Shown here one piece after another: positions 10,640-22,579 of a DNA stretch of 64,000 nucleotides. The stretch is from Natrialba magadii ATCC 43099. Its GTDB lineage: Archaea; Halobacteriota; Halobacteria; Halobacteriales; Natrialbaceae. The notes beneath the pieces are model-generated. The model was given only the letters and a program-made list of their open reading frames with translations. It did no database searches and had not been told where the DNA came from. A program made the translations under genes and the position numbers. Position 1 is the first letter of the stretch; each line of letters starts with the position of its first letter. Location: positions 186,001 to 250,000 of the forward strand of contig NC_013922.1 of NCBI RefSeq assembly GCF_000025625.1. Reading direction: 5' to 3'.

Positions 10640-11625
10640 TCGTCAACCACCCGCGGGTTGAGGTAGGCGTACAGCGAGTCGACCACGATGTTGATCACGA
10701 CGAACCCGATTCCGATGAAGATGAGCACACCCTGAATAACCGGCCAGTCACCGGCATAGAGGGCGTTTATCAGTCTCGTTCCGAGCCCAGGCCAGTCGAA
10801 AACCCACTCGGTGATGACCGCGCCACCGATGAGCGTCCCGAGCTGGAGGCCGAGCACCGTGATGATCGGGATCATCGTATTTCGCAGGACGTGTTTGTAT
10901 CTGATCAGCACGCTCGGCAGCCCCTTTGCTTCGGTCGCCGTTACGTACGGCTTTCCGAGTTCGTCGACCATCCCACTGCGAGTGAGTCGCGTAATAAGGG
11001 CGGTAAAGTACGTTCCGAGCGTGAGTGCGGGCAGCGTCATATGGCGGAACCAGGTGATCAGGTCGTTGAAGTAGCCGGTCGTCACGAGCGCGGTCACGGC
11101 TTCGACGAAGCCGACCGGGCGCTCGCTCACCGGGAACAGGCCGAACTGGACCGACATGACGAGAATCAACATGATCCCCAGCCAGAAGTTCGGCGTACTG
11201 ATCCCGACCAACGAGAACATCGTCGCGCCGTAATCGGACGGCTCGTGGCGTCTGGTTGCGCTGATGACGCCAAGCGGAATCGCGATGACGACCGCGACGA
11301 TCGTTGCGGCGATTGCTAACTCGAGTGTCGCCGGCACCCGCTCGAGGACCATCACGGTCACGTCGCGGCGGGACTGATACGAGAATCCGAGGTCGCCAAC
11401 GAGAATGCCCTGCAGGTAGTCTATGTACTGGACGTATATCGGCTCGTCCAGTCCCATATCCTGGCGGACCTGTTCCCGTATTTCGGGCGACGTCGCCGGA
11501 TCGACGACCAGATCGACGGGATCACCCGGTGCGACGGCCCGGAGGCCGAATGTTATCGTGACGACTCCCCAGATAACGAAAATGCCCTGTAAGGTTCGTT
11601 TAATAAGGAATTTGGCAAGAGACAT
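10636..11625 (-). CDS. Peptide ABC transporter permease (OppB/DppB-like)
   Basis: 329 aa with the classic OppB start, KFLIKRTLQGIFVIWGVVTI, then RAVAPGDPVDLV. Six hydrophobic helices; the EAA-type loop is PYVTATEAKGLPSVLIRYKH. The C-terminal DSLYAYLNPRVV is the family signature. It follows the substrate-binding protein gene by about 93 bp, a gap that is AT-rich and could hold an internal promoter or a processing site. Confidence 0.93.
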   Translation of the reverse strand: MSLAKFLIKRTLQGIFVIWGVVTITFGLRAVAPGDPVDLVVDPATSPEIREQVRQDMGLDEPIYVQYIDYLQGILVGDLGFSYQSRRDVTVMVLERVPATLELAIAATIVAVVIAIPLGVISATRRHEPSDYGATMFSLVGISTPNFWLGIMLILVMSVQFGLFPVSERPVGFVEAVTALVTTGYFNDLITWFRHMTLPALTLGTYFTALITRLTRSGMVDELGKPYVTATEAKGLPSVLIRYKHVLRNTMIPIITVLGLQLGTLIGGAVITEWVFDWPGLGTRLINALYAGDWPVIQGVLIFIGIGFVVINIVVDSLYAYLNPRVVDE

Positions 11626-11718
11626 CGACTATGTGTGCGTACGAGTCGTTTAAAGATAGCTCGTCTGTTATGTGTTGTGTATTCGAAATCGGTAACGCAG
11701 TTGGATGGTCCCCGGCAG

Positions 11719-13275
11719 TTACCGACTCATTTCGTCGAGGAAGATGCTCTCGTCGGCGCGTGGCTCCCAGTCGACGTCAGAGCGAATACCGTAGATGCTC
11801 TCTTCGCGGTGGAGGTAGACCCACGGTGCTGCCTCGTGCAGCTCTTCGTTGACCTCCTGCAGGTGCTCTTCGCGCTCGTCGGGGTCATCGATGCTCTGGC
11901 TCTCGAGGATCATTTCCTCGATATCCTCGTCGATGAAGTTGTACGACGCCTGTCCTTCGACGAACCACGGCGTGAGTCCGTAGTCCGAGTCGTAGGTCGG
12001 GTTCCCCCAACCGATGAGGAAGAAGTTCGGCGACGTCGACGGGTCACCGTCGAGCGAAACCTCGGTGAGGCTCTCGAAGTCGATGATCTGGAAGTCACAG
12101 GAGACGTTATCCAGCTGGTCGATCTGCTGGGCTGCCGTCTCCGCGACCTCGGTGTCGTTGAGGTAGCGTCCCTCGGGTGACTCGAGTGTGATCTCGACGT
12201 CCTCGTAGCCGCTCTCCTCGACGAGTGCCTCGGCCTCCTCGGGGTCGTGCGGGTACGGGTCCAGCTCGTCGTTGTAGCCGAAGACACCCTCCGGGACGGG
12301 CTGGGAGCTTGGCGCACCGAAGCCGTCGAGCACGTTGTCGATGATAGAATCGACGTCGACAGCGTAGTTCATTGCCTGGCGGAACTCCTGGCTGTCGAAC
12401 GGTTCGTCGTCGTTCGGCATGACCAGGAAGATGTTCCGGAGGCTGGTGACCGTCCGAATTTCGGCGTCGTCGATCTCGTCGATCCCTGCAGTGTCCGTCG
12501 GCGGGACGTTGACGATCAGGTCGCTTTCGCCCGTCTCGAGTTCGGAGACTCGCGTGCTCGCCTCGCTTGCTGCACGGTAGCGGACGCGGTCGATATCGGG
12601 GACATCGCCCCAGTAGTCGTCGAACGCCGTGTAAATGATGTCCTGATCCGGCGTGTACTCTTCAACCTGGTACGGCCCGGTTCCGTTCAGTTCCTCGTTT
12701 GCGGGCTGGTCCTGGTCTTCCATCCACTCCTCGCTGACGACGGTCGCGACGGTGGCGAGGTTGAACTCGACCAGCGACGCCACCGACTCGTGCTCGACGA
12801 GCACGGTCGTGTCGTCTTCGGCTTCAGCGCCGGTGACGCCGGGGTAGCGGTCGGCCTGTTCGCTGACGATGCCGACGTCCTCGTCGACGGCACGATTGAT
12901 CGTGTACGCGACGTCCGAGGCGGTCATCTCCTGGCCCTCGTGGAAGGTCACGTCGTCTCGAACCGTCAGCTCCATCGTGTTGTCGTCGGGATGATCCCAC
13001 TCATCGACGATTCGTGGCTCGAGTTCACCGTCGTGTGTGATGTCCCAGAGCGGTTCGTACACCTGATCTAAGACGTTGTACGTCGGTGAGTCGTTGTGGT
13101 CGTTCGGGTCGACCGTCGTCGCGAACTCCCCCTGCGTGACGACGAACTCGTCGTCGTCATCGCCGTTCGAGTCGTCGATACACCCTGCAATTGCCGCAAG
13201 ACCAGCAATACTCGTCGCTGCGCCGGTTCGTTGTAGTAGCGTCCGGCGGTCGAGTGAATAATTGGCACCCTGCAT
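11719..13275 (-). CDS. Peptide-binding lipoprotein of ABC transporter (SBP_bac_5)
   Basis: About 518 aa. The N-terminus carries a Tat-type lipoprotein signal: RRTLLQ at 10-15, a hydrophobic stretch and the lipobox LAAIAGC with Cys32, followed by an Asp-rich linker typical of haloarchaea. The body has SBP_bac_5 blocks (VYEPLWDI, LTVRDDVTFHEGQEMTASDVAYTI, NGTGPYQVEEY, FRQAMNYAVD). A strong TATA box at 13299-13310 sits about 28 bp before ATG 13275, which favours that leaderless start over ATG 13287. It is the first gene of the operon. It captures peptides or a similar solute outside the membrane. Confidence 0.93.
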   Translation of the reverse strand: MQGANYSLDRRTLLQRTGAATSIAGLAAIAGCIDDSNGDDDDEFVVTQGEFATTVDPNDHNDSPTYNVLDQVYEPLWDITHDGELEPRIVDEWDHPDDNTMELTVRDDVTFHEGQEMTASDVAYTINRAVDEDVGIVSEQADRYPGVTGAEAEDDTTVLVEHESVASLVEFNLATVATVVSEEWMEDQDQPANEELNGTGPYQVEEYTPDQDIIYTAFDDYWGDVPDIDRVRYRAASEASTRVSELETGESDLIVNVPPTDTAGIDEIDDAEIRTVTSLRNIFLVMPNDDEPFDSQEFRQAMNYAVDVDSIIDNVLDGFGAPSSQPVPEGVFGYNDELDPYPHDPEEAEALVEESGYEDVEITLESPEGRYLNDTEVAETAAQQIDQLDNVSCDFQIIDFESLTEVSLDGDPSTSPNFFLIGWGNPTYDSDYGLTPWFVEGQASYNFIDEDIEEMILESQSIDDPDEREEHLQEVNEELHEAAPWVYLHREESIYGIRSDVDWEPRADESIFLDEMSR

Positions 13276-13298
13276 ACGTTGACTCATGGAAGGGCTGT

Positions 13299-13310
13299 TA
13301 TTTATATATA
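13299..13310 (-). promoter_or_regulatory. TATA box of the peptide transporter operon
   Basis: On the minus strand this reads TATATATAAATA, a near-ideal archaeal TATA box. Its centre lies about 28-30 bp before the ATG at 13275, the usual spacing for a leaderless haloarchaeal transcript. It therefore also decides the start codon of the binding protein. Confidence 0.75.
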
Positions 13311-13470
13311 CTGGTACGACATCACATAACTCGTGTGGAAGTGTCTCATTTCCCGTGTTATTGCGGACAAACACACATTTTCAGAACACATTCTGGAAGG
13401 GGCCACCGACCTCGATTCAGCCCCTGAGGCGTGCCATAAGTTTAAGTGCGACACAGCCCGTACCACGAGT

Positions 13471-14121
13471 ATGGCCGCTCACGGCCGGTCCGCACTGCGG
13501 GACCTGTTCGACGAGTCGCCGACGCCTCACATCGCCCACCCCCCGCGGACCCATCACCGAGACTTCTACGTCGCTACCGATGGGTCTTTCCGCCAGTCGG
13601 GTGGCGGGCTCGGCGCCGTCATCGAAACGCGCGACGGCACCCGTGTCGCCAGAGTTGCGACCGCGGATACGCCGCCGGACAACAACGTCGCCGAGTACCG
13701 AGCACTTCACCTCGGACTTGACGTACTCGCCGCACGCGCGCCGCGAGACGCATCTGTCGGTGTCCTCATCGACCACGACGCGCTGGCGAGCAACGTCAAC
13801 AACACCATTCTGGCGACGCGCCACCCGGATGGAGAACCCCCACAGCCGGTCTCGATTCCGGCTGCAACGCGCTATCACTGGCGTGGCATCCAGGCACGAC
13901 TCACCGGCTTCGGCGAGGTTCGTGCCGCCCGGATCGATAGCGACCAGAACCCGGCGCATCCGCTCGCGAACGCGCCCGGACGGTACCAGCACGTCAACAG
14001 CGAACCTGACCGCTGTGTCCTCCCGGAGCCGCCACAGTCGGAGCCGTCCCCGACCCAGTTCCCGCCACCGTCCCGTGCAAGCAGAAACAGCGGTGGCGGC
14101 GGCAGTCAGGCCTCTGACTGA
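13471..14121 (+). CDS. rnhA: RNase HI-like protein
   Basis: 216 aa. The core shows the RNase H fold: YVATDGSFRQSGGGLGAVIE (first catalytic Asp on strand 1), NNVAEYRALHLGLDVL (catalytic Glu in helix A), VLIDHDAL (Asp of strand 4) and a final block RAARIDSDQNPAHPLAN with the last Asp and the His-containing loop. RNase HI cuts RNA in RNA-DNA hybrids. The C-terminal 45 residues are Pro/Ser-rich and disordered. A frame extends further upstream, but ATG 13471 is chosen because the preceding residues lack conservation and a TATA-like TAAGTTTAAG lies about 30 bp before it. Confidence 0.85.
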   Translation: MAAHGRSALRDLFDESPTPHIAHPPRTHHRDFYVATDGSFRQSGGGLGAVIETRDGTRVARVATADTPPDNNVAEYRALHLGLDVLAARAPRDASVGVLIDHDALASNVNNTILATRHPDGEPPQPVSIPAATRYHWRGIQARLTGFGEVRAARIDSDQNPAHPLANAPGRYQHVNSEPDRCVLPEPPQSEPSPTQFPPPSRASRNSGGGGSQASD

Positions 14122-14227
14122 CGACACCGCTGTTACTATCGACTCGCGTGCAAGCCGAACGCATCCGTTCAGACCGCGCACAACCGAACCGCCATCGTTA
14201 TTTCGACGCTCCAGAGAGTCGTCTCCG

Positions 14228-14689
14228 ATGAGCCTTCGCGTCGCCGTCGCCGCCCCGTTCGTCCAGAACGGCACGAACCGACTCGAGGAGAACGAGTTCG
14301 TCGTCGCGCTCTCGCTCGACCGTGACTGGTTCTCGCCTGACCAGTCGAAGCGCCTGATCGACGTGGCGACGCAGGACGGCCTCCTCGAACCCGATGGCAA
14401 CGAACTCGTCGCCGGGTTCGACCCCACCGAGGTGACGATTCCGGAAGCGTTCGTTCCGGACGAAGATATTCTCACGGAGCGCTCTGCGTTCGAACGCGTC
14501 CTCGACGCGCTCGTCGCCGAAGGCATGGCCAAACACGAGGCCGTCGGGGCGATCAACACACTCCAGGGCGAACTCGGCGTCACGATCGAGACGGCAGCAG
14601 TGATCTACGCCCGCCGCGAGGGACTCGACGTCGACGACCTGGTTCCGGTTGCACGTTCGGCGCTCGTCCCTGACGCAGACGGAGTGTGA
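14228..14689 (+). CDS. DUF2240 family protein
   Basis: 153 aa. Begins MSLRVAVAAPFVQNGTNRL and contains LSLDRDWFSPDQSKRLIDVA and GLLEPDGNELVAGFDP, followed by a C-terminal helical domain (EGMAKHEAVGAINTLQGELG). This matches archaeal DUF2240, of unknown function, with a winged-helix-like N-terminus. The frame is open far upstream, but the ATG at 14228 is chosen because the upstream part translates as Arg/Ser-rich shadow of the RNase H gene. It probably shares a transcript with its neighbours. Confidence 0.85.
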   Translation: MSLRVAVAAPFVQNGTNRLEENEFVVALSLDRDWFSPDQSKRLIDVATQDGLLEPDGNELVAGFDPTEVTIPEAFVPDEDILTERSAFERVLDALVAEGMAKHEAVGAINTLQGELGVTIETAAVIYARREGLDVDDLVPVARSALVPDADGV

Positions 14690-14788
14690 GCTACTCAACA
14701 GACAGAAGTCAAGTTGAAAGCCAAACTCAAAGCCAGAAGCCAAAGAGCGTTAACCCCCACACCCAGAACAGCAACCAGAGACTCACTC

Positions 14789-15217
14789 ATGGTCGAGGAC
14801 CGGATCACCGACGGCACCCGAATCGCACAACTGCTCTCCTCCGAACTCGACGGCCGAGAAGACGGCGGACTCGAGTCCCTCGCCGTCACGAACGCGGACA
14901 AGGATGCCGAGCCGACGGCGGATGGAACGCGTGCGTACGATGTGACGATGACTAGAGCTGTGGATACTGCTGCAGACGAGAGCAGTGATGACACCACACA
15001 ACTCGCCCAGGTGTTCGTCCAGCCGGATCGCGCCCGACTCGAGTTCACCGCTGGACAGGACGGTGCGGCTGAGGCGGCCGCCGATGCCGACCTTCGCGTT
15101 CGACCGAAGGCGACGCAGCCGCCGCGAACGCTGGTGTTCGTCGAGAGCGGTGCGGAGGTCAAGCAAGCGACGGATGTCGTGCAGGCAGTTCTCAGCGCTG
15201 TCCAGACGACAGACTAG
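14789..15217 (+). CDS. Haloarchaeal hypothetical protein
   Basis: 142 aa, family not recognised. The N-terminal part MVEDRITDGTRIAQLLSSEL is followed by acidic spacer sequence, then a beta-rich stretch (AQVFVQPDRARLEFTAGQ, RTLVFVESGAEVKQATDVV). No metal-binding, membrane or signal features. The ATG at 14789 is preferred over an in-frame start 75 bp upstream because that extension is Lys/Arg/Ser-rich and not acidic. Confidence 0.7.
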   Translation: MVEDRITDGTRIAQLLSSELDGREDGGLESLAVTNADKDAEPTADGTRAYDVTMTRAVDTAADESSDDTTQLAQVFVQPDRARLEFTAGQDGAAEAAADADLRVRPKATQPPRTLVFVESGAEVKQATDVVQAVLSAVQTTD

Positions 15218-15448
15218 CTGGACAGTGTGCCGGTGATGGCTGCGGTTCGCCGATCGTGAGCTGGACGGCGGGGATCAACTGGACGAACGAGGTTGTATTG
15301 GGGGAATTCCCGCCTAGAGCAACCGCTAGTGTCAGTTGCTCGAACCCAACGGGTGCGGATCACTGCTGGTGTTTCCCACCCGAAATCGCCAACCAGGGTA
15401 TCGCCTTTCGACATTATTACTTTCCTACGCTCGTATCGTTCGAACAGA

Positions 15449-17315
<1,867 letters not shown>

Positions 17316-17323
<8 letters not shown>

Positions 17324-19034
17324 TCTGCTCACCGCCGTCTCGATCATGTTCATCGTCGCCGGCCCGTTCTTGCTCGTGGCCAATCGGTACAACCTGCCGA
17401 CGGTGCCATTTTTCCTCCTCGCAGGCATCGCCGCCGGCTTCGGGCTGGATGCGTTCGGTATCCCTGACGAGCTCACTCTCGAAATCGCCCAGTACGGTAT
17501 CGCGTTGCTCGTCTTTTCCTTCGGTGTCGGTATCGATATCTCCGCCGTTCGCTCGGTAATCTGGGACAGTGAACTCGCCGCGCTTGCCCAGATCCTCGTC
17601 GTCGGTTCAGTCGGGTACGCACTGAGCGTTGCACTCGGTGTTGCACCCAGTGAGGCGATCTACGTCGGCATTGCGGCGGCGCTCTCGTCGACGATCGTCG
17701 GACGTGGGCTGGTACAAACGGGCATCCAGTCGCGCCTCGTCCGCGGTCGGCTTTCGAACTCGATCCAGTTCGTTCAGGATCTGTTCGCGATCCTGCTCGT
17801 GCTCGTCCTCGGAACCGGACTCGGCACAGGAACGGCCGAGGCCGGTCCGGTCGTGATGGCCGTCGGATACGGGTTCGCGCTGATCGCGGCCGCCTTCCTC
17901 GTCAATCGGTATCTGTTCGACGCCATCGGCCGACTCGCTGGCGACTCGGACGAACTCATGATTCTCGGCGTGGTCTCGCTGCTCGCGGCGTTCGTCGGCG
18001 CAGCCCAGTCTGCCAACATCTCGATTATCGTCGGTGCGTTCGCCGCCGGCCTCGCGGTCCGACACGATCCAATCGAGTATCTCGGCCTGTTCAACGGACT
18101 CGAGTCGGTTCGGGATTTCTTCGTCGCGATTTTCTTCGTGACGGTCGGTGCCCTCATTACGTTCCCGTTCGTCGAAGCCGGCTGGGACGAATCCGTCGGC
18201 AAACTCCTCATCGCGGGTGGGCTCGTCGTGTTGACGGCGGTCGTGAAGCCGGCAATCACGACGGCAGTCTTGCTCTTCAGAGGCTACGAGCGACGAACGG
18301 CGACGCTTACCGCCCTCAGCATCGATCAGGTCAGTGAGTTCGCGCTGATCATCGCAATCCAGGCGCTGTTGCTGGAGCAAATCTCTGAGACGCTGTTCGA
18401 CGCGATTATCCTCGCCGCTGCGGTGACGATGGTCACCTCGAGTCTGAGCCAGCGCTACGACGAACAGATCTACCGTGCGCTCGTAAAGCGGGGACTCCTT
18501 CCGAGTGCACACGGCAAAATCGACGCGTGGAGCAACGTCCCAGATGAGCTCTCCGATCACGTCATCATCGTTGGCTACGGTCGCCAGGGCAAGCGGCTGG
18601 CCCAGACCTGTGACGACCTCGACCAGCCATATGTCGTCGTGGAGAACGATCCGGCCCGCCGGGAGACGGTCGCGGCGGAGTCTGACGCCGTGGTCGTCGG
18701 CGATGCGATGGAAGACTACACCTGGGAGAAAGCGAACGTCGACGATGCCCGAATCATCCTCTCGACGGTCGCGTCAGCGCCAGTCTCCAGACGATTGCTT
18801 TCCTACAATTTCGACGCCGACATCGTGTTGCGAGCAAGTGACCAGTCGGAGGCACGGGCCCTGCTTGAGGCGGGTGCCCTCTACGTCAGCGTCTCGGAAC
18901 TGCTCGCTGGCCAGCAACTCGCCGAACACGTCGAGGCGCTCCTCGAGGGCGACCTGACCGCCGCGGACCTTCGCGAGGAACGGCAGGCGGATCTGGCGTT
19001 GCGTGCAGACGTGATTCAGCACCACCTCCAGTAG
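17316..19034 (+). CDS. CPA2 cation:proton antiporter with TrkA-N domain, type-2 subunit of module A
   Basis: 572 aa. Starts MSDLLTAVSIMFIVAGPFLL and has type-2 signatures: LPTVPFFLLAGI, LLVFSFGVGIDISAVR, FVQDLFAI with Gln154-Asp155, RDFFVAIFFVTVGALI and DQVSEFALII. The TrkA-N domain has an intact nucleotide loop, GYGRQG, at 420-425. The frame is open 159 bp upstream through the hexanucleotide repeat, but ATG 17316 is right: it has a ribosome-binding site GGAGGTG at 17303-17309 with 6-base spacing and matches its paralogues. It overlaps the type-1 gene by 8 bases (ATGAGTGA), indicating coupled translation. Confidence 0.92.
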
Positions 19035-19135
19035 CGGTAACGGGACTGTATCGATAGCGACATTCCTTCTATCAAAACCACAGCAAGGTTCAGATGTCGG
19101 ACCTGCCGTCGGATTCGGATTCTGTCTTCGTCTGC

Positions 19136-20818
19136 TCAGATGCGCTCGTTGCGACTCGCGAATCCGTAGCGCTCGAGTGTCTCGAACATCTCGAGGTGCT
19201 GTTGTCTGATTGCATCGGCGTCAATGTCGTCTGCTTCGACGGCGTCGACAATTTCGTCCAGTTGGTCGCCGGCGAGGACGTTGGGGACGCTCACGTAGGT
19301 CGCGCCGTCGTCGAGCAATTCACGCGCTTCAGCGGAGGTGCCAGCGCGGAGGATCACGTCGGCGTCGGTGTCGATATCGAGGACTGCCTCGGAGACGAGG
19401 CTGTGATCGATAGTCGAGACCACGAGCGAGGCGTCTTCGACGGCGGCCTTCTCCCAGGGATAGACAGACAGCGCGTCGCCGAAGACGTAGTTGCGACACT
19501 CCGTTTGCATATCGTCCCAGAGGACGGGATCGTTCTCGATGACGACATAGTCGATGTCGCGTCGTTCGCAGGTTTCGACGAGTCGGCGTCCCTGTCGGCC
19601 GTAGCCGACGATGACGATGTGGTTGGTTAGCCCCTCGGAGACGTCGCTTCGGTCGTCGATCTTTCTGGTCTGGCGGCCCGCGACGACCCGTTCGACGATC
19701 GACCGATAGACCGGCTCCTCGTACCGTCTGACGACCGACGTAAGGATCATCGTCGCCGCCGCAGCGAGGATGATTCCCTCGAACAGCGTCTCAGAGATGG
19801 CCCCGAGTAACAGCGCCTCGATCACGATGACGAGCGAGAGTTCACTCACCTGATTGAGACTCGAACTCGAGAGGAACGCGGTTCGGACGTCGTACCCCTC
19901 GAAGACGAACGCGAGCGTCATCACGAGCGGATTGACGAAGAGGACGAGCGCGGTGAGCGTGGCCCCGATGACGAACACGTCGAAGCTCGGAATCGTGACG
20001 AGCGAGCCGAGCGTGACGAAGAAGATGGCGACGAAGAAGTCACGGATGGAGGCAATACCGTTGCGGACACCGAGCGAGGAGACGTCGTCGCTGCGGATCG
20101 CGATGCCGGCGGCGAACGCGCCAACGACGGCCGAGAGACCGGCGAGTTCGGCACCGGCGAGGAAGGCGATGAGGATGGAGATACTCCCCATCATGACGAG
20201 TTCGTCGGAGTCACCGGCAAGGCGAACGAGCCACGGGAAGCCGTGACGATAGACGAGCATCGAGGCGAGCAACAGGAGGACGGCGAAGCCGATCTGCGAG
20301 GTGACGAGCGTCGTCGTGTACTGGTCTGCAGAGAGGATAACGATCAGTCCGATCGCGAGCAGGTCGTCGAAGAAGTGCACCGACGAGGCGAGTCGGCCGT
20401 GGACGAGGTTGTTCCGAATTTCCTGTTCGAGCACCTCGGAGCCGACCATCGTCGAACTGAGCGTCGCCGCAATCGCGAAGTAGACGGCGTTCTCGGTGCC
20501 GAATCCGAACAGCGTGGCGACGACGAACGCGATCGGCCCCACGACGATCAGCTGCGTACCAGCAGCCGTTTCTGCGTCCCGAAGCACCCCCTGCACCGAG
20601 CTGAAATCGAACCGGTACCCGAACGTGAACACGAGGAACGCGATTCCCCACTGTGCGAGATCGAGTAACTGGTCCTGGGCGACGAGTTCGCCGGCCCCGA
20701 TGACGAACCCCGCGAGCAGGTAGAACGGTACCGGCGACAGCGACAGCTGATTCGCAATCAACAAGAACAAGCCGGCCGCGATGAACACGATCGCAAGCGA
20801 GGTGATCAGATCAGTCAT
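19136..20818 (-). CDS. CPA2 cation:proton antiporter with TrkA-N domain, type-2 subunit of module B
   Basis: 560 aa. MTDLITSLAIVFIAAGLFLL, LAQWGIAFLVFTFGYRFDF, RDFFVAIFFVTLGSLV and NQVSELSLVI mark it as the paralogue of the 17316 gene. The ion-site helix reads FFDDLLAI, Asp151-Asp152, unlike the QD of other members; paired Asp is typical of electrogenic CPA2 exchangers such as NapA. The TrkA-N loop GYGRQG (about 405) is intact. ATG 20818 is chosen for its spaced site GGAGGTGA and 8-base overlap (ATGACTGA) with the upstream type-1 gene; a GTG at 20827 is also possible. Confidence 0.92.
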   Translation of the reverse strand: MTDLITSLAIVFIAAGLFLLIANQLSLSPVPFYLLAGFVIGAGELVAQDQLLDLAQWGIAFLVFTFGYRFDFSSVQGVLRDAETAAGTQLIVVGPIAFVVATLFGFGTENAVYFAIAATLSSTMVGSEVLEQEIRNNLVHGRLASSVHFFDDLLAIGLIVILSADQYTTTLVTSQIGFAVLLLLASMLVYRHGFPWLVRLAGDSDELVMMGSISILIAFLAGAELAGLSAVVGAFAAGIAIRSDDVSSLGVRNGIASIRDFFVAIFFVTLGSLVTIPSFDVFVIGATLTALVLFVNPLVMTLAFVFEGYDVRTAFLSSSSLNQVSELSLVIVIEALLLGAISETLFEGIILAAAATMILTSVVRRYEEPVYRSIVERVVAGRQTRKIDDRSDVSEGLTNHIVIVGYGRQGRRLVETCERRDIDYVVIENDPVLWDDMQTECRNYVFGDALSVYPWEKAAVEDASLVVSTIDHSLVSEAVLDIDTDADVILRAGTSAEARELLDDGATYVSVPNVLAGDQLDEIVDAVEADDIDADAIRQQHLEMFETLERYGFASRNERI

Positions 20819-22544
20819 CGTCATCACCTCCCTGCTGGCGAGACGGGTCCGACGGTGCAGACTGTGCCCCGTCTCCGCGTTCGATACGGACGATGTCGTC
20901 CGCGATCGACCGCTCGAACGCCTCCCGGTCAGTGACGTACTGTTCGATGTACTCGCTCAGCCGTTCTGCAGTCAGGTACGTACTCATGATGACGTATGCT
21001 GCACCCCGGTCGTAGAGTTCGCGCGCGTCGTCGATTCGCTCCGCCTCGACGAAGACCGTCGCGTCGTCCGGTGCCTCCTCGAGTAGCGCCTTGTTCACTT
21101 CGGGTTGCACAGTCGAACTCAAGACGAAGGCAGCGTCCTTGAGGTTCGCCTCCTTGCGGATCTCGCCGTGGCGGAAGTCGCCGTAGATGTAGTCGTACTG
21201 GCCCTCCGCTTCCAGCGCTTCGATGTGATCCGTCTGCCGGTCGATGATGACGACATCGCCGTACTCGTCTTCGAGTCTCGGCAGCACGCGCTCAGTGATT
21301 TCGTCGTAGCCGATCGCGATGACGTGATCCGAGTGGGACTCGAGTTCGACGTCGTCCTTGTCTTCGGATTCGAACCGTTCGAACCAGGGCTGAACGCGGT
21401 CGTAGATGGTGTGGTTGTAGCTGATGATGTACGTCGAGAGGCTCATCGTCAGCAGTGCCATCAGGCTGAGGTAGCCGAGCACGTCGGTTTCGATGAACTC
21501 CTGTTGTACTGCGAGCGCACCGACGACCAGCGAGAACTCGCTGACCTGGACCATGTTGATCGAGCCGAGGAACGACGTTTCGACGCTGAATCCCTCGCGG
21601 TCGATCAGGTAGAACATGATCCAGAAGTTGCCGACCATCAGGATTGCGGAGGCAATGATCGCTTCGAGCCAGTAGGCGGTCAGGTCGTCCGCCGCGAGCT
21701 GCAGGCCGATACTCGCGAAGAAGACGAGGATGAAGAAGTCCGTGATCGGCGTGATCCGGTCCTCGAGTTCCTTGCTGTACGGCAACTGAGCGATACTGAT
21801 CCCGGCGAGGAACGCGCCGACCTCGAGCGAGAGATCGAACTGCTCGGAGATCGCAATGAAGAAGAACGCCCACGCGATGGCGACGATGAGGAAGACGTCC
21901 TTGTTGTCCGCAATGCGTCGGAACAGCCGCGGAAGCAAATAACGCGAGGAGGCGATGGAGAAGATCCCGATGAAGGTCATCATGACGGCGATAACACCGA
22001 GTGTGGTTGCGATTTCGCTCGCGCTACCGAGTTCGTCAGCGCCGAGCAGTGCGAGCACGACGACGAGGTAGATGTCCTGGACGATGAGCACCCCGACGTC
22101 AATCTTCCCCGGGAGCGAGGTGATCTCGTCCTTGTCGGTGAGGATCTTGACGATGATCGGCGTCGCGCCGAAGACGGTCGCCAGTGCGATGATGACGATT
22201 TCGGTCGGATCGAAGCCGAGCGCCCAGGCGACGCCGAGTGCGAGCGCCGTCTGGAGGATCGTTTGCCAGACGGCAATGTTGACGATCGGGCGTAAGATTT
22301 CCCGAATGTCGTCGAATCGCATCTTCATCCCGAGCAAGAACAGCAGGAAGCCAAGCCCGAGTTCGGCCATGAGTTCGACGAGTCCCTCCTCGGTGACGAT
22401 GTCGAACATCACGGGGCCGAGAATGAGCCCGGTTAGAATGTACGCGATGATCGTCGGTTGCCCAAACTGCCGGGCGATGACGCCGATCGTTGTCGCCGTC
22501 ACTACAATAATTGCAAAGTCGGCAGCGAGGGCGATTTCACTCAT
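20811..22544 (-). CDS. CPA2 cation:proton antiporter with TrkA-N domain, type-1 subunit of module B
   Basis: 577 aa. MSEIALAADFAIIVV, ARQFGQPTIIAYILTGLILG, FLLFLLGMKMRFDDIRE, LIVQDIYLVVVL with Gln156-Asp157, QLPYSKELEDRITPITDFF, NMVQVSEFSLVV. The TrkA-N domain begins DHVIAIGYDEIT: as in the other type-1 proteins the second and third glycines of GxGxxG are missing. The C-terminal tail is acidic. First gene of its pair; an inverted repeat lies in its promoter (separate entry). ATG 22544 is preferred to an adjacent TTG. Confidence 0.92.
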   Translation of the reverse strand: MSEIALAADFAIIVVTATTIGVIARQFGQPTIIAYILTGLILGPVMFDIVTEEGLVELMAELGLGFLLFLLGMKMRFDDIREILRPIVNIAVWQTILQTALALGVAWALGFDPTEIVIIALATVFGATPIIVKILTDKDEITSLPGKIDVGVLIVQDIYLVVVLALLGADELGSASEIATTLGVIAVMMTFIGIFSIASSRYLLPRLFRRIADNKDVFLIVAIAWAFFFIAISEQFDLSLEVGAFLAGISIAQLPYSKELEDRITPITDFFILVFFASIGLQLAADDLTAYWLEAIIASAILMVGNFWIMFYLIDREGFSVETSFLGSINMVQVSEFSLVVGALAVQQEFIETDVLGYLSLMALLTMSLSTYIISYNHTIYDRVQPWFERFESEDKDDVELESHSDHVIAIGYDEITERVLPRLEDEYGDVVIIDRQTDHIEALEAEGQYDYIYGDFRHGEIRKEANLKDAAFVLSSTVQPEVNKALLEEAPDDATVFVEAERIDDARELYDRGAAYVIMSTYLTAERLSEYIEQYVTDREAFERSIADDIVRIERGDGAQSAPSDPSRQQGGDDDD

Positions 22545-22557
22545 CAAAAATCCAGCT

Positions 22558-22579
22558 CGGATACTCTTTCGTGTATCCG
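22558..22579. promoter_or_regulatory. Inverted repeat in the promoter of antiporter module B
   Basis: CGGATAC - 8 bases - GTATCCG, a perfect 7-bp inverted repeat 14-35 bp upstream of the type-1 start at 22544. On the minus strand a TATA-like GCATAAAGG (22581-22589) lies just before it, placing the repeat between TATA box and start, where a bound repressor would block initiation. Confidence 0.5.

Noticed and set aside
13286-14227. N-terminal extension of the DUF2240 gene overlapping the RNase H gene
   Set aside because: The upstream part is Arg/Ser-rich shadow sequence; the family protein begins at ATG 14228.
21105-22295. 396-codon plus-strand frame inside the antiporter gene of module B
   Set aside because: It mirrors the antiporter codons (Asp/Glu/Arg-rich antisense) and has no recognisable domain.
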